In this document: piece after piece, positions 51,513 to 59,751 of the stretch | Numbering within the stretch: position 1 is the first letter of the stretch | Layout of the letters: every line of letters starts with the position of its first letter | Assembly: GCA_014860005.1 (NCBI GenBank) | Contig: JACZKP010000040.1 | Location: forward strand, 1 to 64,000 | DNA from: Verrucomicrobiota bacterium | GTDB taxonomy: Bacteria; Verrucomicrobiota; Verrucomicrobiae; Limisphaerales; UBA11358 | Direction of reading: 5' to 3' | Length of the DNA stretch: 64,000 nucleotides | Notes under the pieces: model-generated | What the model was told of the DNA's origin: nothing | The model's database searches: none | What the model saw: only the letters and a program-made list of their open reading frames with translations | Program-made: the position numbers and the translations under genes

Positions 51513-53319
51513 AAGTGACAGTGTTCGGCGGCGGGTTGGCCCATTTGGAGCGCAGAATCACTCCGATCATGGGCGTGCCGGGGGGTTGTTTGGAGGCCAC
51601 GGTGAAATTCTGGTCGAAATTAAAATTACGCGTGGGCGCGTTGTAGTAGATGCCGGGATTCTTGAACTGGTTGGTCGCGCGGACACTATTGAACAGGTTC
51701 ACCATTGAGGTGTTCAGCGTGAGGGTTTTGCTGCCATTGCCCCAATCCTCCAATAAGCGCGGCAGATTCATCACTCCGCCGCTGAAGGTGGTGTCGGTGG
51801 CGCCGGTGGAAAACACGACCCCCGTAATCAGGGCGGCGTTGATGGTCGTATTCGCGGCGTCCCAACTTGACGAACTGGTGCTGTAGGTGGTGCCGCTCTG
51901 GCTGTCATTCCAATTGTCGGAGAGGACGGTGAACGCGTCGGAGACCAGCGACGCCGGATAGGTCTTGGAGGTGTTCGTGCTGCCCAGGTTCACGGGCGTG
52001 CCGTTGAGGCTGACATTGTAATGGCCCCAGACATACAGGGGGTTCGGGGTGGCCAGCGTAAACCCTGTGTTGCCGTTGGCCGGAAGCATAGCGCCGTTCA
52101 TGACCCGAACCGACGGGAGCACACTGCTGCTGGCGGTACGATTGTCGGCCACATAAAGAATGTTCGGCCAGGAGCCGGACCCCGGGGGAAACTTGGACTG
52201 AACGTACGAATTGGTGGTGGTCCACTGGCCGTACTTGCCGATGTCAATCTCGGTGACTCTCACCGTCTTGTTCTCCCGTTTATCGGTAAAACTCTTGGTC
52301 AACGTCAGGAAGGGAAGATTGGTGCTCAACGCCGCCACATTGGTGGTCGAGGTAATGACAATCGGTGAAGCGTCGGAAGGAGAATTCTTGATGATGGCGC
52401 TAACCGTGTTGTTGCTAACCAGCAAGACCACCCCGGCTTTATTGTAATAGCGCTCGCGCCCCAGGGGCGAATCAACACTCTCACCCGCGGGCGGCAGGTT
52501 GACAATTTCCCGCACGGCCGCCGGGGTATTGTTGGTGCCAATGGGCAGGGAGAGCACCGGGACATTGGTGCGGTAAGTCGGGCTGCCGTTGTAATTGATC
52601 GAGCCGCTGTACTGCGAGGCGGTCTTGCTGAACCAGGGCTTCTTCTGAATGGTCCCGGTGGTCGTGACGGTGCCGTCAAACGCCAGCGACCAGGCGGAAC
52701 CCACGTAGATGTCGGCATTGGCGTGGGTGCGTCCCCGCACTGTGAGCGGGGCGGCCCAGGTGAATTCCAGCAGGCTGTTGTAGAAGATGGCAAATTGAAA
52801 CACGGGAATGGAGGCGGTTTCCACGTCCTGCTGCACCGCCGCCGCAATATCAAACCGGGCCTCTGCGTCGCGGGCGTTGGAAACCACGCGGTACACCGTG
52901 CGCCAGCCATAGAGGCCGTAGAACTGCGATTGGAGCGGCGTGTAGGTCCTGTTGGAAATCGTCTGGACGTAGGTGCGGTTCAGGTTGCCTTGGGCATCGG
53001 AGAACTCGAAGCTTCCCCAGTAGGGGTTCTCGCTCTCAGTGGGCACGCTATTCCGGTAGAGGGCCAGGTTGCCGCTCAGAGAGGCGTCACCACCCAGCAT
53101 GTAATCATGCCGCATGCGCGCGATGACTTTCTCGGTGGCGGCTTCAGCCGCGTTCAGCGTTGAAACGTACTGGTTGTTGCGTTGATTAAGCAGCGCCATG
53201 TTCGTGGTGCGGCGCATCGTCCCGGACAGGGCAATGACGCCGACGGTCGCAATGATCAGCACCATGATCAGGGCATAACCCCGGGTCGGGCGGCGGTGAG
53301 GAGGAATTGTGGTTTTCAT
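51499..53319 (-). CDS. very large PilX-like pseudopilin-type protein (cassette B)
   Basis: 606 residues. Type IV-pilin-like N-terminus: basic leader (MKTTIPPHRRPTRG) then YALIMVLIIATVGVIALSGTM, a PilX-type hydrophobic stem, followed by Asn/Thr/Ser-rich beta structure for more than 500 residues. That is three times the size of normal PilX, so the exposed part may work as an adhesin or tip domain (inference). It overlaps the PulJ-like gene upstream by 4 bases and the hypothetical gene downstream by 14. Confidence 0.75.
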   Translation of the reverse strand: MKTTIPPHRRPTRGYALIMVLIIATVGVIALSGTMRRTTNMALLNQRNNQYVSTLNAAEAATEKVIARMRHDYMLGGDASLSGNLALYRNSVPTESENPYWGSFEFSDAQGNLNRTYVQTISNRTYTPLQSQFYGLYGWRTVYRVVSNARDAEARFDIAAAVQQDVETASIPVFQFAIFYNSLLEFTWAAPLTVRGRTHANADIYVGSAWSLAFDGTVTTTGTIQKKPWFSKTASQYSGSINYNGSPTYRTNVPVLSLPIGTNNTPAAVREIVNLPPAGESVDSPLGRERYYNKAGVVLLVSNNTVSAIIKNSPSDASPIVITSTTNVAALSTNLPFLTLTKSFTDKRENKTVRVTEIDIGKYGQWTTTNSYVQSKFPPGSGSWPNILYVADNRTASSSVLPSVRVMNGAMLPANGNTGFTLATPNPLYVWGHYNVSLNGTPVNLGSTNTSKTYPASLVSDAFTVLSDNWNDSQSGTTYSTSSSSWDAANTTINAALITGVVFSTGATDTTFSGGVMNLPRLLEDWGNGSKTLTLNTSMVNLFNSVRATNQFKNPGIYYNAPTRNFNFDQNFTVASKQPPGTPMIGVILRSKWANPPPNTVTYAGP

Positions 53320-53930
53320 GCTCCGTCGGGACAGTGGGGGGTGATCTTGAATTCCAGCTTGTAGTAGTCGTAATAGTGGCCCGGTCCCACCTGGGTCAAC
53401 GGGTATTGGTACTCATAAAACTCGAGGATCACCCGCACCACATACTTGTAGGACAGGTCCGTCTTCAAATTGCCGAGGTAATCCTCCGCCCGGAAGAACA
53501 TGCTGTTGGTCAGGTTTCGCGCGATGACTTGCTCGCCACCCACGCTGGTCGTGCGGCGCAACTCATTGTAATTCGTATCAAAGTAATATCGAATCCACTG
53601 GTTGGTGTCCGTACTGAGGCTGATCTGGACGGCCGTGCCCTGTTGAGGCGTGCCATTGAGAACGGGCGCGAAGCTGCTTTCCGTCCCATGCCCCACCCGC
53701 CAAAGTTTGGCCGCGCGAATCTCGCCCGTCAGCCGATCAAAGGCCCGGCGCGATTGATCGCTTGAACCCAGCTTGCTTTGCACCAACTGATCCTGCCGCA
53801 GGCCGAAGATGTGCAGCGTGATCAAGCCGCTCACGGCCAGGCCGAACAGGCCCATCGTGACCATCATTTCAACGAGGGTCAGCGCCTGCTGCCCGCGGGC
53901 GACCAGGGAGTTTGGCAACGGAAGTTTCAT
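53316..53930 (-). CDS. PulJ/PilW-like pseudopilin (cassette B)
   Basis: 204 residues from ATG 53930, overlapping the preceding gene by 4 bases. The prepilin stem is ALTLVEMMVTMGLFGLAVSGLITLHIF; the expected Gly before the cleavage site is not visible (RGQQ-ALTLVEM), so processing may use a non-standard residue. Glu+5 of the mature pilin is kept. It is a likely minor component of a type II secretion or type IV pilus-like filament. Confidence 0.8.
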   Translation of the reverse strand: MKLPLPNSLVARGQQALTLVEMMVTMGLFGLAVSGLITLHIFGLRQDQLVQSKLGSSDQSRRAFDRLTGEIRAAKLWRVGHGTESSFAPVLNGTPQQGTAVQISLSTDTNQWIRYYFDTNYNELRRTTSVGGEQVIARNLTNSMFFRAEDYLGNLKTDLSYKYVVRVILEFYEYQYPLTQVGPGHYYDYYKLEFKITPHCPDGA

Positions 53931-54403
53931 CGGTCGGGCGCAAAATAGTTGGCGATGGTATTGGTGAAGAGTTCGCCGCGGAACGGCCACACGGTGCGCA
54001 CCTGCACCATCTGCACACTGACCGGCGGATTACTCGAAGTGAAGATCGTCGTCACTGACACGTAATTGGTGGCGAGAATCGCGTTGGTTCCCGAAATCGG
54101 CAGGTCCAAGGTTGCCCAAGTCATCGCGGGGAGGTTTGTGATTTCGTTGACGGCGGGAGTATCCATGACGTCCCACTTGGCCGAGCGCGCCTGCTCCAAC
54201 TGTTGGATGGCCAGTGCATGGGCGGCCAGGGAATACCCCGACCATTCCGCACGGCGCGCGGACAGCACATAGCCACTGAGCACGCCACCGAAGATCATCC
54301 CCATGATGGCAATGGCCATGACCACTTCCGCCAGGGTGAAACCGCTGGCCTGCCCGGCCTGCGTGATGGGTGTGCGCATCCCGAATGACTGCTTGAAATG
54401 CAT
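53927..54403 (-). CDS. PulI/PilV-like pseudopilin (cassette B)
   Basis: 158 residues. Canonical prepilin motif ASG-FTLAEVVMAIAIMGMIFGGVLSGYVLSARRAEWS with the Gly/Phe cleavage site and Glu+5. The rest is a small beta domain. First gene of cassette B; the 443 bases upstream may hold its own promoter. Confidence 0.82.
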   Translation of the reverse strand: MHFKQSFGMRTPITQAGQASGFTLAEVVMAIAIMGMIFGGVLSGYVLSARRAEWSGYSLAAHALAIQQLEQARSAKWDVMDTPAVNEITNLPAMTWATLDLPISGTNAILATNYVSVTTIFTSSNPPVSVQMVQVRTVWPFRGELFTNTIANYFAPDR

Positions 54404-54846
54404 AGCTCCTTGACAACGTGCGACTAATCAACTTCTGCGTTGGCAGAAATACTCCAACAATACCGTCTTAGCATAACGGCTGCCACACACGTCAACCGGT
54501 TATGCCCAGTGTAAAAGTGATGAAAAACAAAGCGAACCGAGATAACGGATGGGAAAGACTCCTGATTCACAAAAGGCTGAGTGGATGAAAAACCACCAAG
54601 CGGTAAGGCAGTGAGGCTACAACGCGGGACAGTTCCATTTGATGCCTGCCCGCTTCAACAGCCCGGCGAAGAACATGACCGAAGTGTAGCCGCCAACGTT
54701 AGGAGGGGGAGTTTGCGCAGAAAATCTCACGCCTCATCCGACTCTTTACCTCGACGGCCGGGTGAGTTGTTAAATCGCAGTTGAGCGCGGCGTTTACGCC
54801 GCGCCCCGAAGACAGCAAGAATGTCGTTCCGGTTCTGGCTGCGTAC
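54404..54846. other. gap between pseudopilin cassettes, with a palindrome
   Basis: No supported gene. A perfect palindrome GCGCGGCG-TTTA-CGCCGCGC occupies 54785-54804, just downstream of the cassette A stop; it lacks a T-run, so it is more likely a dispersed repeat than a classical terminator. The part near 54404-54500 is A+T-richer and is a plausible promoter zone for cassette B. Confidence 0.5.
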
Positions 54847-56283
54847 TCAACGCACTTCCGCCCACTTGGTGGGAATGTAGCCACGGCCCAGACCAACCCG
54901 GCGCAGGTTTTCGTCGTAGTGGAATTGGAACTTGCCGTTCATCTGGACAGACTTGGTGACGCTCGACCCGACAAAGTCATACTCGTTATTGCCGCCGCCA
55001 CCGAGGTGGAAGTGTGCCTGCGGGGCATAAACAACCCCAGTGTATGCGGCGTTTCCAGCAAACTTGATCGAGGTGCAACTCGGCAATCCAAACAGGGTCA
55101 GGGCTGCCGCATTCTGATTGTAATTGTTGATCGCGCCGTTGCCCGTGGTGCTGAAGGAACCGCCCATATAAAGCCTGAGCGTCGAGCCACCGAGGCTACC
55201 CGCCGCCAGATCAATCCGGTTGCCCCCGGAAAAGCTGGCCGAACCGGTCACATAAAGGCGTACGTTGGCATTTGGTCCCACATAGATATTCCCGCCGAGC
55301 GAAGAGACCCGATAGTTGCCATCGGTTAGAAAGGCGTAATTGTACATTAATCCCCCAATTAACTGGTTTTGCGTGTGCAACGGAGGGGACACCCACGTCG
55401 TGGCGCCGGCGGGCAGTTCCACATCCGGGAAGAGGACGTTCATGTCATCCGCCGAATGGCCAGGCTTGATTCCTTTCTTACCCGATTCCACCCAGGCCCG
55501 GTCCCCGACGGAGCCATTCGGGCCGATGGCGATGGTGCCTTTGGGACCGGTCTTGACGATGCCCTTGATCTTGGCGTTGCCGATGTCGAGCGTATCTTTG
55601 ACCACGTCATTGGATACGACATCACCACCAGCCTTGGTTTTGCTGAGATTGGACGGATAAAGGCCGTTATCGCTGTGATTGGGGTCGGCGGAATCAAAGC
55701 TGTCGGTCGTGATGTTATTCCCGTTGAGATCAATGCTGCGCTCGGCGGCCATGGCCACGTTGAACAACGGATCAAGCTTGGTGCGAACTTCCAACTGGCG
55801 GCTGACGGTCGTACTAGTGGGTTGAACCGTCCCATTGACGGTGGCCAGGAAACCCACCGGCGCGGACGCATAGGCGTTATTCCAGTGGACTCTCCCCGCG
55901 GCATAGATGGTGGGCGCGTTGTTGGCGTTGGTGATGTAGGCATCGTAGTAATTGCTGCCGATGTACCGGCGGACGTAATAGACATTGCCGCCGATGGCGG
56001 TCCAGTTGTCGGCGGACAACGAAGCACTATTGGTCCAGGTTGGCAGCGAATCAAAGTTGCCACTGTACTTGTTGATCATGGCCAGCGCGTCCTCGACCCC
56101 CGCCTCGGAAAGCGCGATGGCGCTGTTCCAGATTTGCGAGCGCACCACGGAGGTGTTCTGGCTCTGAGTCATGACCATGTAGCTCGCCAGAGTAGCTCCG
56201 ATGATGAAGGCGATGACCAGACTGGCGGCCAGCACGCTGCCTTGTTGTCGGCGGGTGGAATAATTGAGCGTTTTCATAATCAT
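54847..56283 (-). CDS. large PilX-like pseudopilin-type protein (cassette A)
   Basis: 478 residues. N-terminal RRQQGSVLAASLVIAFIIGATLASYMVM is a PilX-like stem after a short basic leader. The exposed part has Asn/Asp/Gly-rich beta repeats (RSIDLNGNNITTDSFDSADPN, GTIAIGPNGSVGDRAWV, GGNIYVGPNANVRLYVTGSASFSGGN) resembling polymer-like beta solenoids. It lies 18 bases after the PilW-like gene and is the counterpart of the 606-residue protein of cassette B. Confidence 0.75.
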   Translation of the reverse strand: MIMKTLNYSTRRQQGSVLAASLVIAFIIGATLASYMVMTQSQNTSVVRSQIWNSAIALSEAGVEDALAMINKYSGNFDSLPTWTNSASLSADNWTAIGGNVYYVRRYIGSNYYDAYITNANNAPTIYAAGRVHWNNAYASAPVGFLATVNGTVQPTSTTVSRQLEVRTKLDPLFNVAMAAERSIDLNGNNITTDSFDSADPNHSDNGLYPSNLSKTKAGGDVVSNDVVKDTLDIGNAKIKGIVKTGPKGTIAIGPNGSVGDRAWVESGKKGIKPGHSADDMNVLFPDVELPAGATTWVSPPLHTQNQLIGGLMYNYAFLTDGNYRVSSLGGNIYVGPNANVRLYVTGSASFSGGNRIDLAAGSLGGSTLRLYMGGSFSTTGNGAINNYNQNAAALTLFGLPSCTSIKFAGNAAYTGVVYAPQAHFHLGGGGNNEYDFVGSSVTKSVQMNGKFQFHYDENLRRVGLGRGYIPTKWAEVR

Positions 56284-56301
56284 AGTTCCTTGGTTGCGAA
56301 G

Positions 56302-56853
56302 TTAATTGCGGATGACGATTTTGGCAGTTTGCACACTCTCCGTATTGACCTTCTCGCCGAGAATTTTTCGCGAGCACTTCCAACTCACGTCAATGAGCTT
56401 GGCCGTGGATACGTCCGACTGCACCGGATACCAGGTCCAGTTGTTGGAGGGGTTGCGTTGGTAAACGTTAAAGTGGAGAAAGTCGCATTGTTCAAGCAAC
56501 ACGGTGGTGCTGGTTGCGGTTTTGCGGGTGAACTGGCTGGTCGAAGGACTGTAGGAATATGTCAGCGTGCTGTTGTCGTTGGCCAGGAGCGTGATCTGGT
56601 GGGAACTATAGGCCGTCACCGCCCGGGCCTGGCGCACGTCCCGGCTCAACACGTCGAGCGCGGTGCGGCTGGCGTCGTCCAGGTCGGCGTAATTGCCCAT
56701 CGCCAGAAAGCTGCGCGCCGTAAAGATGGTCACCGAGCCGACCCCGGCCATGACGAGGGCGGCGATGGACATGGCGATCATCGTCTCGAGCAAGCTCATG
56801 CCGGCGCGGCGTCCACGATGGGAAGCCGGGGCGGGATTGAAACTGATCTTCAT
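56302..56853 (-). CDS. PilW/PulJ-like pseudopilin (cassette A)
   Basis: 183 residues. Leader with basic residues (HRGRRAG), then MSLLETMIAMSIAALVMAGVGSVTIF with Gly before the cut and Glu+5. The long helix continues into NYADLDDASRTALDVLSRDVRQA, a typical PilW pattern. 15 bases separate it from the PilV-like gene. Confidence 0.83.
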   Translation of the reverse strand: MKISFNPAPASHRGRRAGMSLLETMIAMSIAALVMAGVGSVTIFTARSFLAMGNYADLDDASRTALDVLSRDVRQARAVTAYSSHQITLLANDNSTLTYSYSPSTSQFTRKTATSTTVLLEQCDFLHFNVYQRNPSNNWTWYPVQSDVSTAKLIDVSWKCSRKILGEKVNTESVQTAKIVIRN

Positions 56854-56868
56854 GGCTGGGCCGCAGGC

Positions 56869-57369
56869 TTAATTGCTGTACACGTAGTTTTGAACACCGT
56901 TGCGCGCGGCGTAGGTCGTCATGCTGCGGCGGCGGACAATCTGGGACTCCCCACCGTTGCTGTTGGTCCAGAACAGCGTAACCGTAATGGCGCGCATGTC
57001 GCTGGCGTAACTTGCCGTGGGATTCAGGTTGGCCGGGGACACCGTCATCGTGCCGCCGTACACAATGCCCTTGGACTGGTCGTTGGTCGCAAACGGGTAG
57101 TAGTAAGTGGTGAAGTTGGTGGGAATCATGTTGCTGTAACACAATTGATTCCAGTTGTAGAGCCGGATGCCCTCCATGCGCTCGAGCATGATTTGCGTGG
57201 CGCGGAGATTCTCCCGGGAAAGTTTGGTGACGGCAAAGGCGGATGACATGCCCAGATAGAGGGAAACCATCATGATGGCCAGCAAGGCAACCGCGACCAG
57301 CACTTCGGCAAGCGCAAAGGCCTTGCGGGCCCGCATAGGCTGTTGGCTGATTGCCGATTCGATGTTCAT
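56869..57369 (-). CDS. PilV/PulI-like pseudopilin (cassette A)
   Basis: 166 residues. Prepilin stem KAFALAEVLVAVALLAIMMVSLYLGMSSAF after a 17-residue basic leader; Ala or Lys replaces the usual Gly before the cut, Glu+5 is present. The remainder is a small beta domain ending VQNYVYSN. First gene of cassette A; about 1.5 kb upstream is gene-free. Confidence 0.8.
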   Translation of the reverse strand: MNIESAISQQPMRARKAFALAEVLVAVALLAIMMVSLYLGMSSAFAVTKLSRENLRATQIMLERMEGIRLYNWNQLCYSNMIPTNFTTYYYPFATNDQSKGIVYGGTMTVSPANLNPTASYASDMRAITVTLFWTNSNGGESQIVRRRSMTTYAARNGVQNYVYSN

Positions 57370-57840
57370 GTAATAATTGATTGTCGCATGGCGTCCGCGA
57401 AATGGGAACTGGACACGGATTCCTTTGAGGCTCTTGCAGGCAGGATTCTTGCCATCCGGTTTGTTGTTGCAGTTGGCTTGGCTCCAGCAAATAGCGAGAC
57501 CAAAAACTGGACATAGTGTCTCATATTACACGCCTCTGGCCTCCACGAGGCCACATTATTCAGGCGATGCAATCATCGTGCCGGCCTTTCAGTCACCTTC
57601 CCCGCCAACGGGCTTCCACCAGTTAACCATACCGAAACTCCCTGATGGGCCGACCCTCCGGCGGCAATGCATGCCCGTGGTTGATTTTGCGGATCTTCCG
57701 CCCTGCGGAAATTCGCTTGGGCCCGGATTGGGGCATCTGGGAGACGAGGCTGGCGATTGGCTACGACTTGTTGGGGGAAGACACGTCGGCATCCGAAAGT
57801 TTGACCGATGGGAGGCCAACTCGGGGCTGGCACAAGCGTA
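57370..57840. other. gene-free region upstream of cassette A
   Basis: No supported gene. It should include the promoter of the pseudopilin cluster near 57370-57560, which is A+T-richer than its surroundings. Overlapping open frames have no recognisable content. Confidence 0.4.
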
Positions 57841-57841
57841 A

Positions 57842-58600
57842 AACGATAAGTCCCTGCCCGGCCTTGCGGCCAAGCAGGGACAAATCGGGGGATGGGAGTT
57901 CGCCACGCTCTCTTTCCCGTGCCGACATTAGGCGCGCACCTCGCGGTGGCTGCCGGCTTCCCGACGCTATTCTCCACGGCAAGCGGAGTCTTCGGCCTCG
58001 TAGCAGGGCCGTCCAGCGTCTTGCGACACTGAATTTTGAGTGAGGCTTTTCAGCTCGCTTGGGCTGATGGTTGCGCCACCGGCCTGCGAACCAGGTCAAG
58101 ACACGACTGTAACTGCGGTTCCGCGTCTTGACCGCTTGACACTGGTCGGCCACCGCTTTTGACGGTGCGTTGGCCAGCGCCACGGGTCTCGCCTCTTAAC
58201 TCTCAGGTTGCCTTTCGCTTACAGGCCAGCGGTGTCGTTTGTAACATCGCCGGCAGTCGGAAGGTTTTCACAGGACCTGCCGCGTCCTCGTGACCTTCCC
58301 GGTGCGCCCGCTCCTGTTGTCCACCTTTCGGTGGTTTTCTCTGGGCGGATTCAAACGGTTTATTGATTCCGCCGGAGTCGTTCGCCCCGTGCTGATCCAC
58401 AGTAGCAACCGGATACCCTCTGGGTAACTGCGATTCACTCAAGCCCGAAACCAGCCTCAGCTACTTGATTCGGCTCGGAACGGTTTCTTATCGCTCCTTG
58501 CCACCAAGTTCCTGCTTCGCGTTACTGACCGCGCGCGAACGCGGTCAGAGGAACTGGTGAATCCTGCCTCCGCTCCCGAACCTCACGATCCGGCTTAAGA
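57842..58600 (-). ncRNA. candidate structured non-coding RNA (class unknown)
   Basis: About 750 bases without a convincing gene but with repeated strong hairpins: GTCCCTGC/GCAGGGAC closing an inner GGCC-TTGC-GGCC (57850-57881); GTCAAGAC/GTCTTGAC enclosing AAC-TGCG-GTT (58095-58132); CACCG/CGGTG within a GGCC pair (near 58150-58175); CCACC/GGTGG with a GAAA tetraloop on the minus strand (near 58320-58334); and a 9-bp CTGACCGCG/CGCGGTCAG stem (58525-58548) inside an outer AGTTCC/GGAACT pair (58507-58512, 58550-58555). GNRA loops favour transcription of the minus strand. I found no hallmark of RNase P, tmRNA or group II intron domain V. A decayed gene remains possible. Confidence 0.3.
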
Positions 58601-58998
58601 GGGGCCAAGCCAACCAGCCTGACTCAGCCTTTCCCCAGTTGCCTGGGATTATCCTTGAGACGACCTGCAACTTTCTCTCGTCTGTCACTGTCCATCTCAG
58701 TTCTTTCAATGAACTGTAATCATCTTACCGCACTTCCCGGTTCCGACAATGAATTCTTGTCCACAACTTGTTGACCGAAATCGCGGGCGGCCTGGTCGCC
58801 GTAAACCTCATTTCAATCAATAAATACAGCCACTTCGCGCCACATCGAAAAACGTTATTCACCACCCCATCCGCGATGAAAAACGGACAGTGAACAAGTT
58901 GAGACCTCCAATTGAATGAACTTCTGCACCGGCACCCGCGCCACCGGCTGCTGCCGAGCCTCAAACTGTTCGCGGGGATCTGAAATTCGTGTCGTTCA
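58601..58998. other. intergenic stretch, no supported gene
   Basis: A+T-richer sequence between the hairpin-rich region and the terminator of the small basic protein. No gene or repeat recognised; it may hold a promoter for the candidate RNA on the minus strand. Confidence 0.4.
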
Positions 58999-59025
58999 AC
59001 AAAAGAGCCGCCCTCGCGGGCGGCT
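58999..59025 (-). terminator. Rho-independent terminator of the small basic protein gene
   Basis: Perfect 8-bp stem AGCCGCCC (59006-59013) / GGGCGGCT (59018-59025); on the minus strand the loop is GCGA and the stem is followed by CTTTTGTT. It lies 33 bases after the stop at 59059. Confidence 0.85.
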
Positions 59026-59058
59026 TTGTGCAGTCGCAAAATGTGTGTCGGGGACACG

Positions 59059-59181
59059 CTACGCAGCAGCCGGAACGACCTTGGTCTTGGCCTTGGTCCT
59101 GGCTTTGGCAGCTTGGTTCTTGCGTTTCAGATAGCTTAACCGGCGCTTCTTTTTTTCGCTCTTGTTGTACTGTTTTCCCAT
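59059..59181 (-). CDS. small lysine/arginine-rich basic protein (PVC-type)
   Basis: 40 residues, too short for usual gene finders. It begins MGKQYNKSEKKKRRLSYLKR and is about 40% Lys/Arg with an Ala-rich tail (VVPAAA). It is supported by the strong terminator right after the stop and by likeness to small basic proteins that are highly conserved in Verrucomicrobiota and relatives and are thought to associate with nucleic acid or ribosomes. A GGAAAA-rich start overlaps its own codons; a Shine-Dalgarno-like sequence is weak. It diverges from the SecD-head lipoprotein gene. Confidence 0.75.
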   Translation of the reverse strand: MGKQYNKSEKKKRRLSYLKRKNQAAKARTKAKTKVVPAAA

Positions 59182-59227
59182 AAGAATCTTTACATCGGTT
59201 CAGTGTTCCGATTGTGTGGGCAGCACT

Positions 59228-59749
59228 ATGGTAATTCGCGCGTCCCGATTCAACACCTATTTATGTTGCCTCACGCTGCTCGCCGTGGGGGTTGGCTGCC
59301 AAAGCGCCGAGAGCCAGCGCAAGAAGCAGACTGCGGTTTTGCGCATCCACATCGAAACCCACGCCAATCAGGTCAACTTCAGCGAAAGCGTGACCGTACT
59401 CCGCAGCAGCCCCATGGTTCTGACCGTCACCAAAGCGCCCTTCGTCTCGGAAAACGAGCTCGCCAAGGCCCAGATCATTGAAGATGCGAAGGGGTTCGCG
59501 CTGCGCCTTGAATTTGGCCGCAGCGGCACGTGGTTGCTGGAACAGTACTCCTCCTCGAATCCCGGCAAGCGCCTCGCCATTTATGCCGAATTTGGCGAGA
59601 AACCCGCCACCGGCCGCTGGCTGGCTGCACCGGTCATTTCCCGGCGTATCGCCGATGGCGTGCTTATGTTCACTCCAGACGCAGACCGCGTGGAACTTGA
59701 ACAACTTGAACTCGGCCTGAATAACGTGGCCAAGAAAAACCAACCTTAA
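59228..59749 (+). CDS. lipoprotein with SecD P1-head-like domain
   Basis: 173 residues from ATG 59228. A lipoprotein signal ends in VGVGC. The mature part (VLRIHIETH start, VTVLRSSPMVLTVTKAPFVSENELAKAQIIED, then SGTWLLEQYSSSNPGKRLAIYAEFG ... APVISRRIADGVLMFTPDAD) follows the P1 head subdomain of SecD, with the conserved n-x-G-x-x-lAI, P-x-I and I-x-x-G elements. It has no transmembrane part of SecD. A lone P1-head protein could be a periplasmic chaperone or a diverged binding protein (inference). The M23 gene follows after 2 bases. Confidence 0.75.
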   Translation: MVIRASRFNTYLCCLTLLAVGVGCQSAESQRKKQTAVLRIHIETHANQVNFSESVTVLRSSPMVLTVTKAPFVSENELAKAQIIEDAKGFALRLEFGRSGTWLLEQYSSSNPGKRLAIYAEFGEKPATGRWLAAPVISRRIADGVLMFTPDADRVELEQLELGLNNVAKKNQP

Positions 59750-59751
59750 CC

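Noticed and set aside
54785..54804. GCGCGGCG/CGCCGCGC palindrome as the terminator of cassette A
   Set aside because: No T-run follows on the minus strand; kept only as a palindromic repeat within the gap entry.
55369..57246. 625-codon plus-strand open frame opposite the pseudopilin cassette A
   Set aside because: It spans three genes with proper starts and prepilin motifs on the other strand; its own composition (Gly/Val/His/Arg) has no domain character.
57842..58600. RNase P RNA, tmRNA or a group II intron
   Set aside because: No conserved core sequence of RNase P or tmRNA, no reverse-transcriptase gene, and no domain V-like 34-base hairpin was found; left as unknown class.
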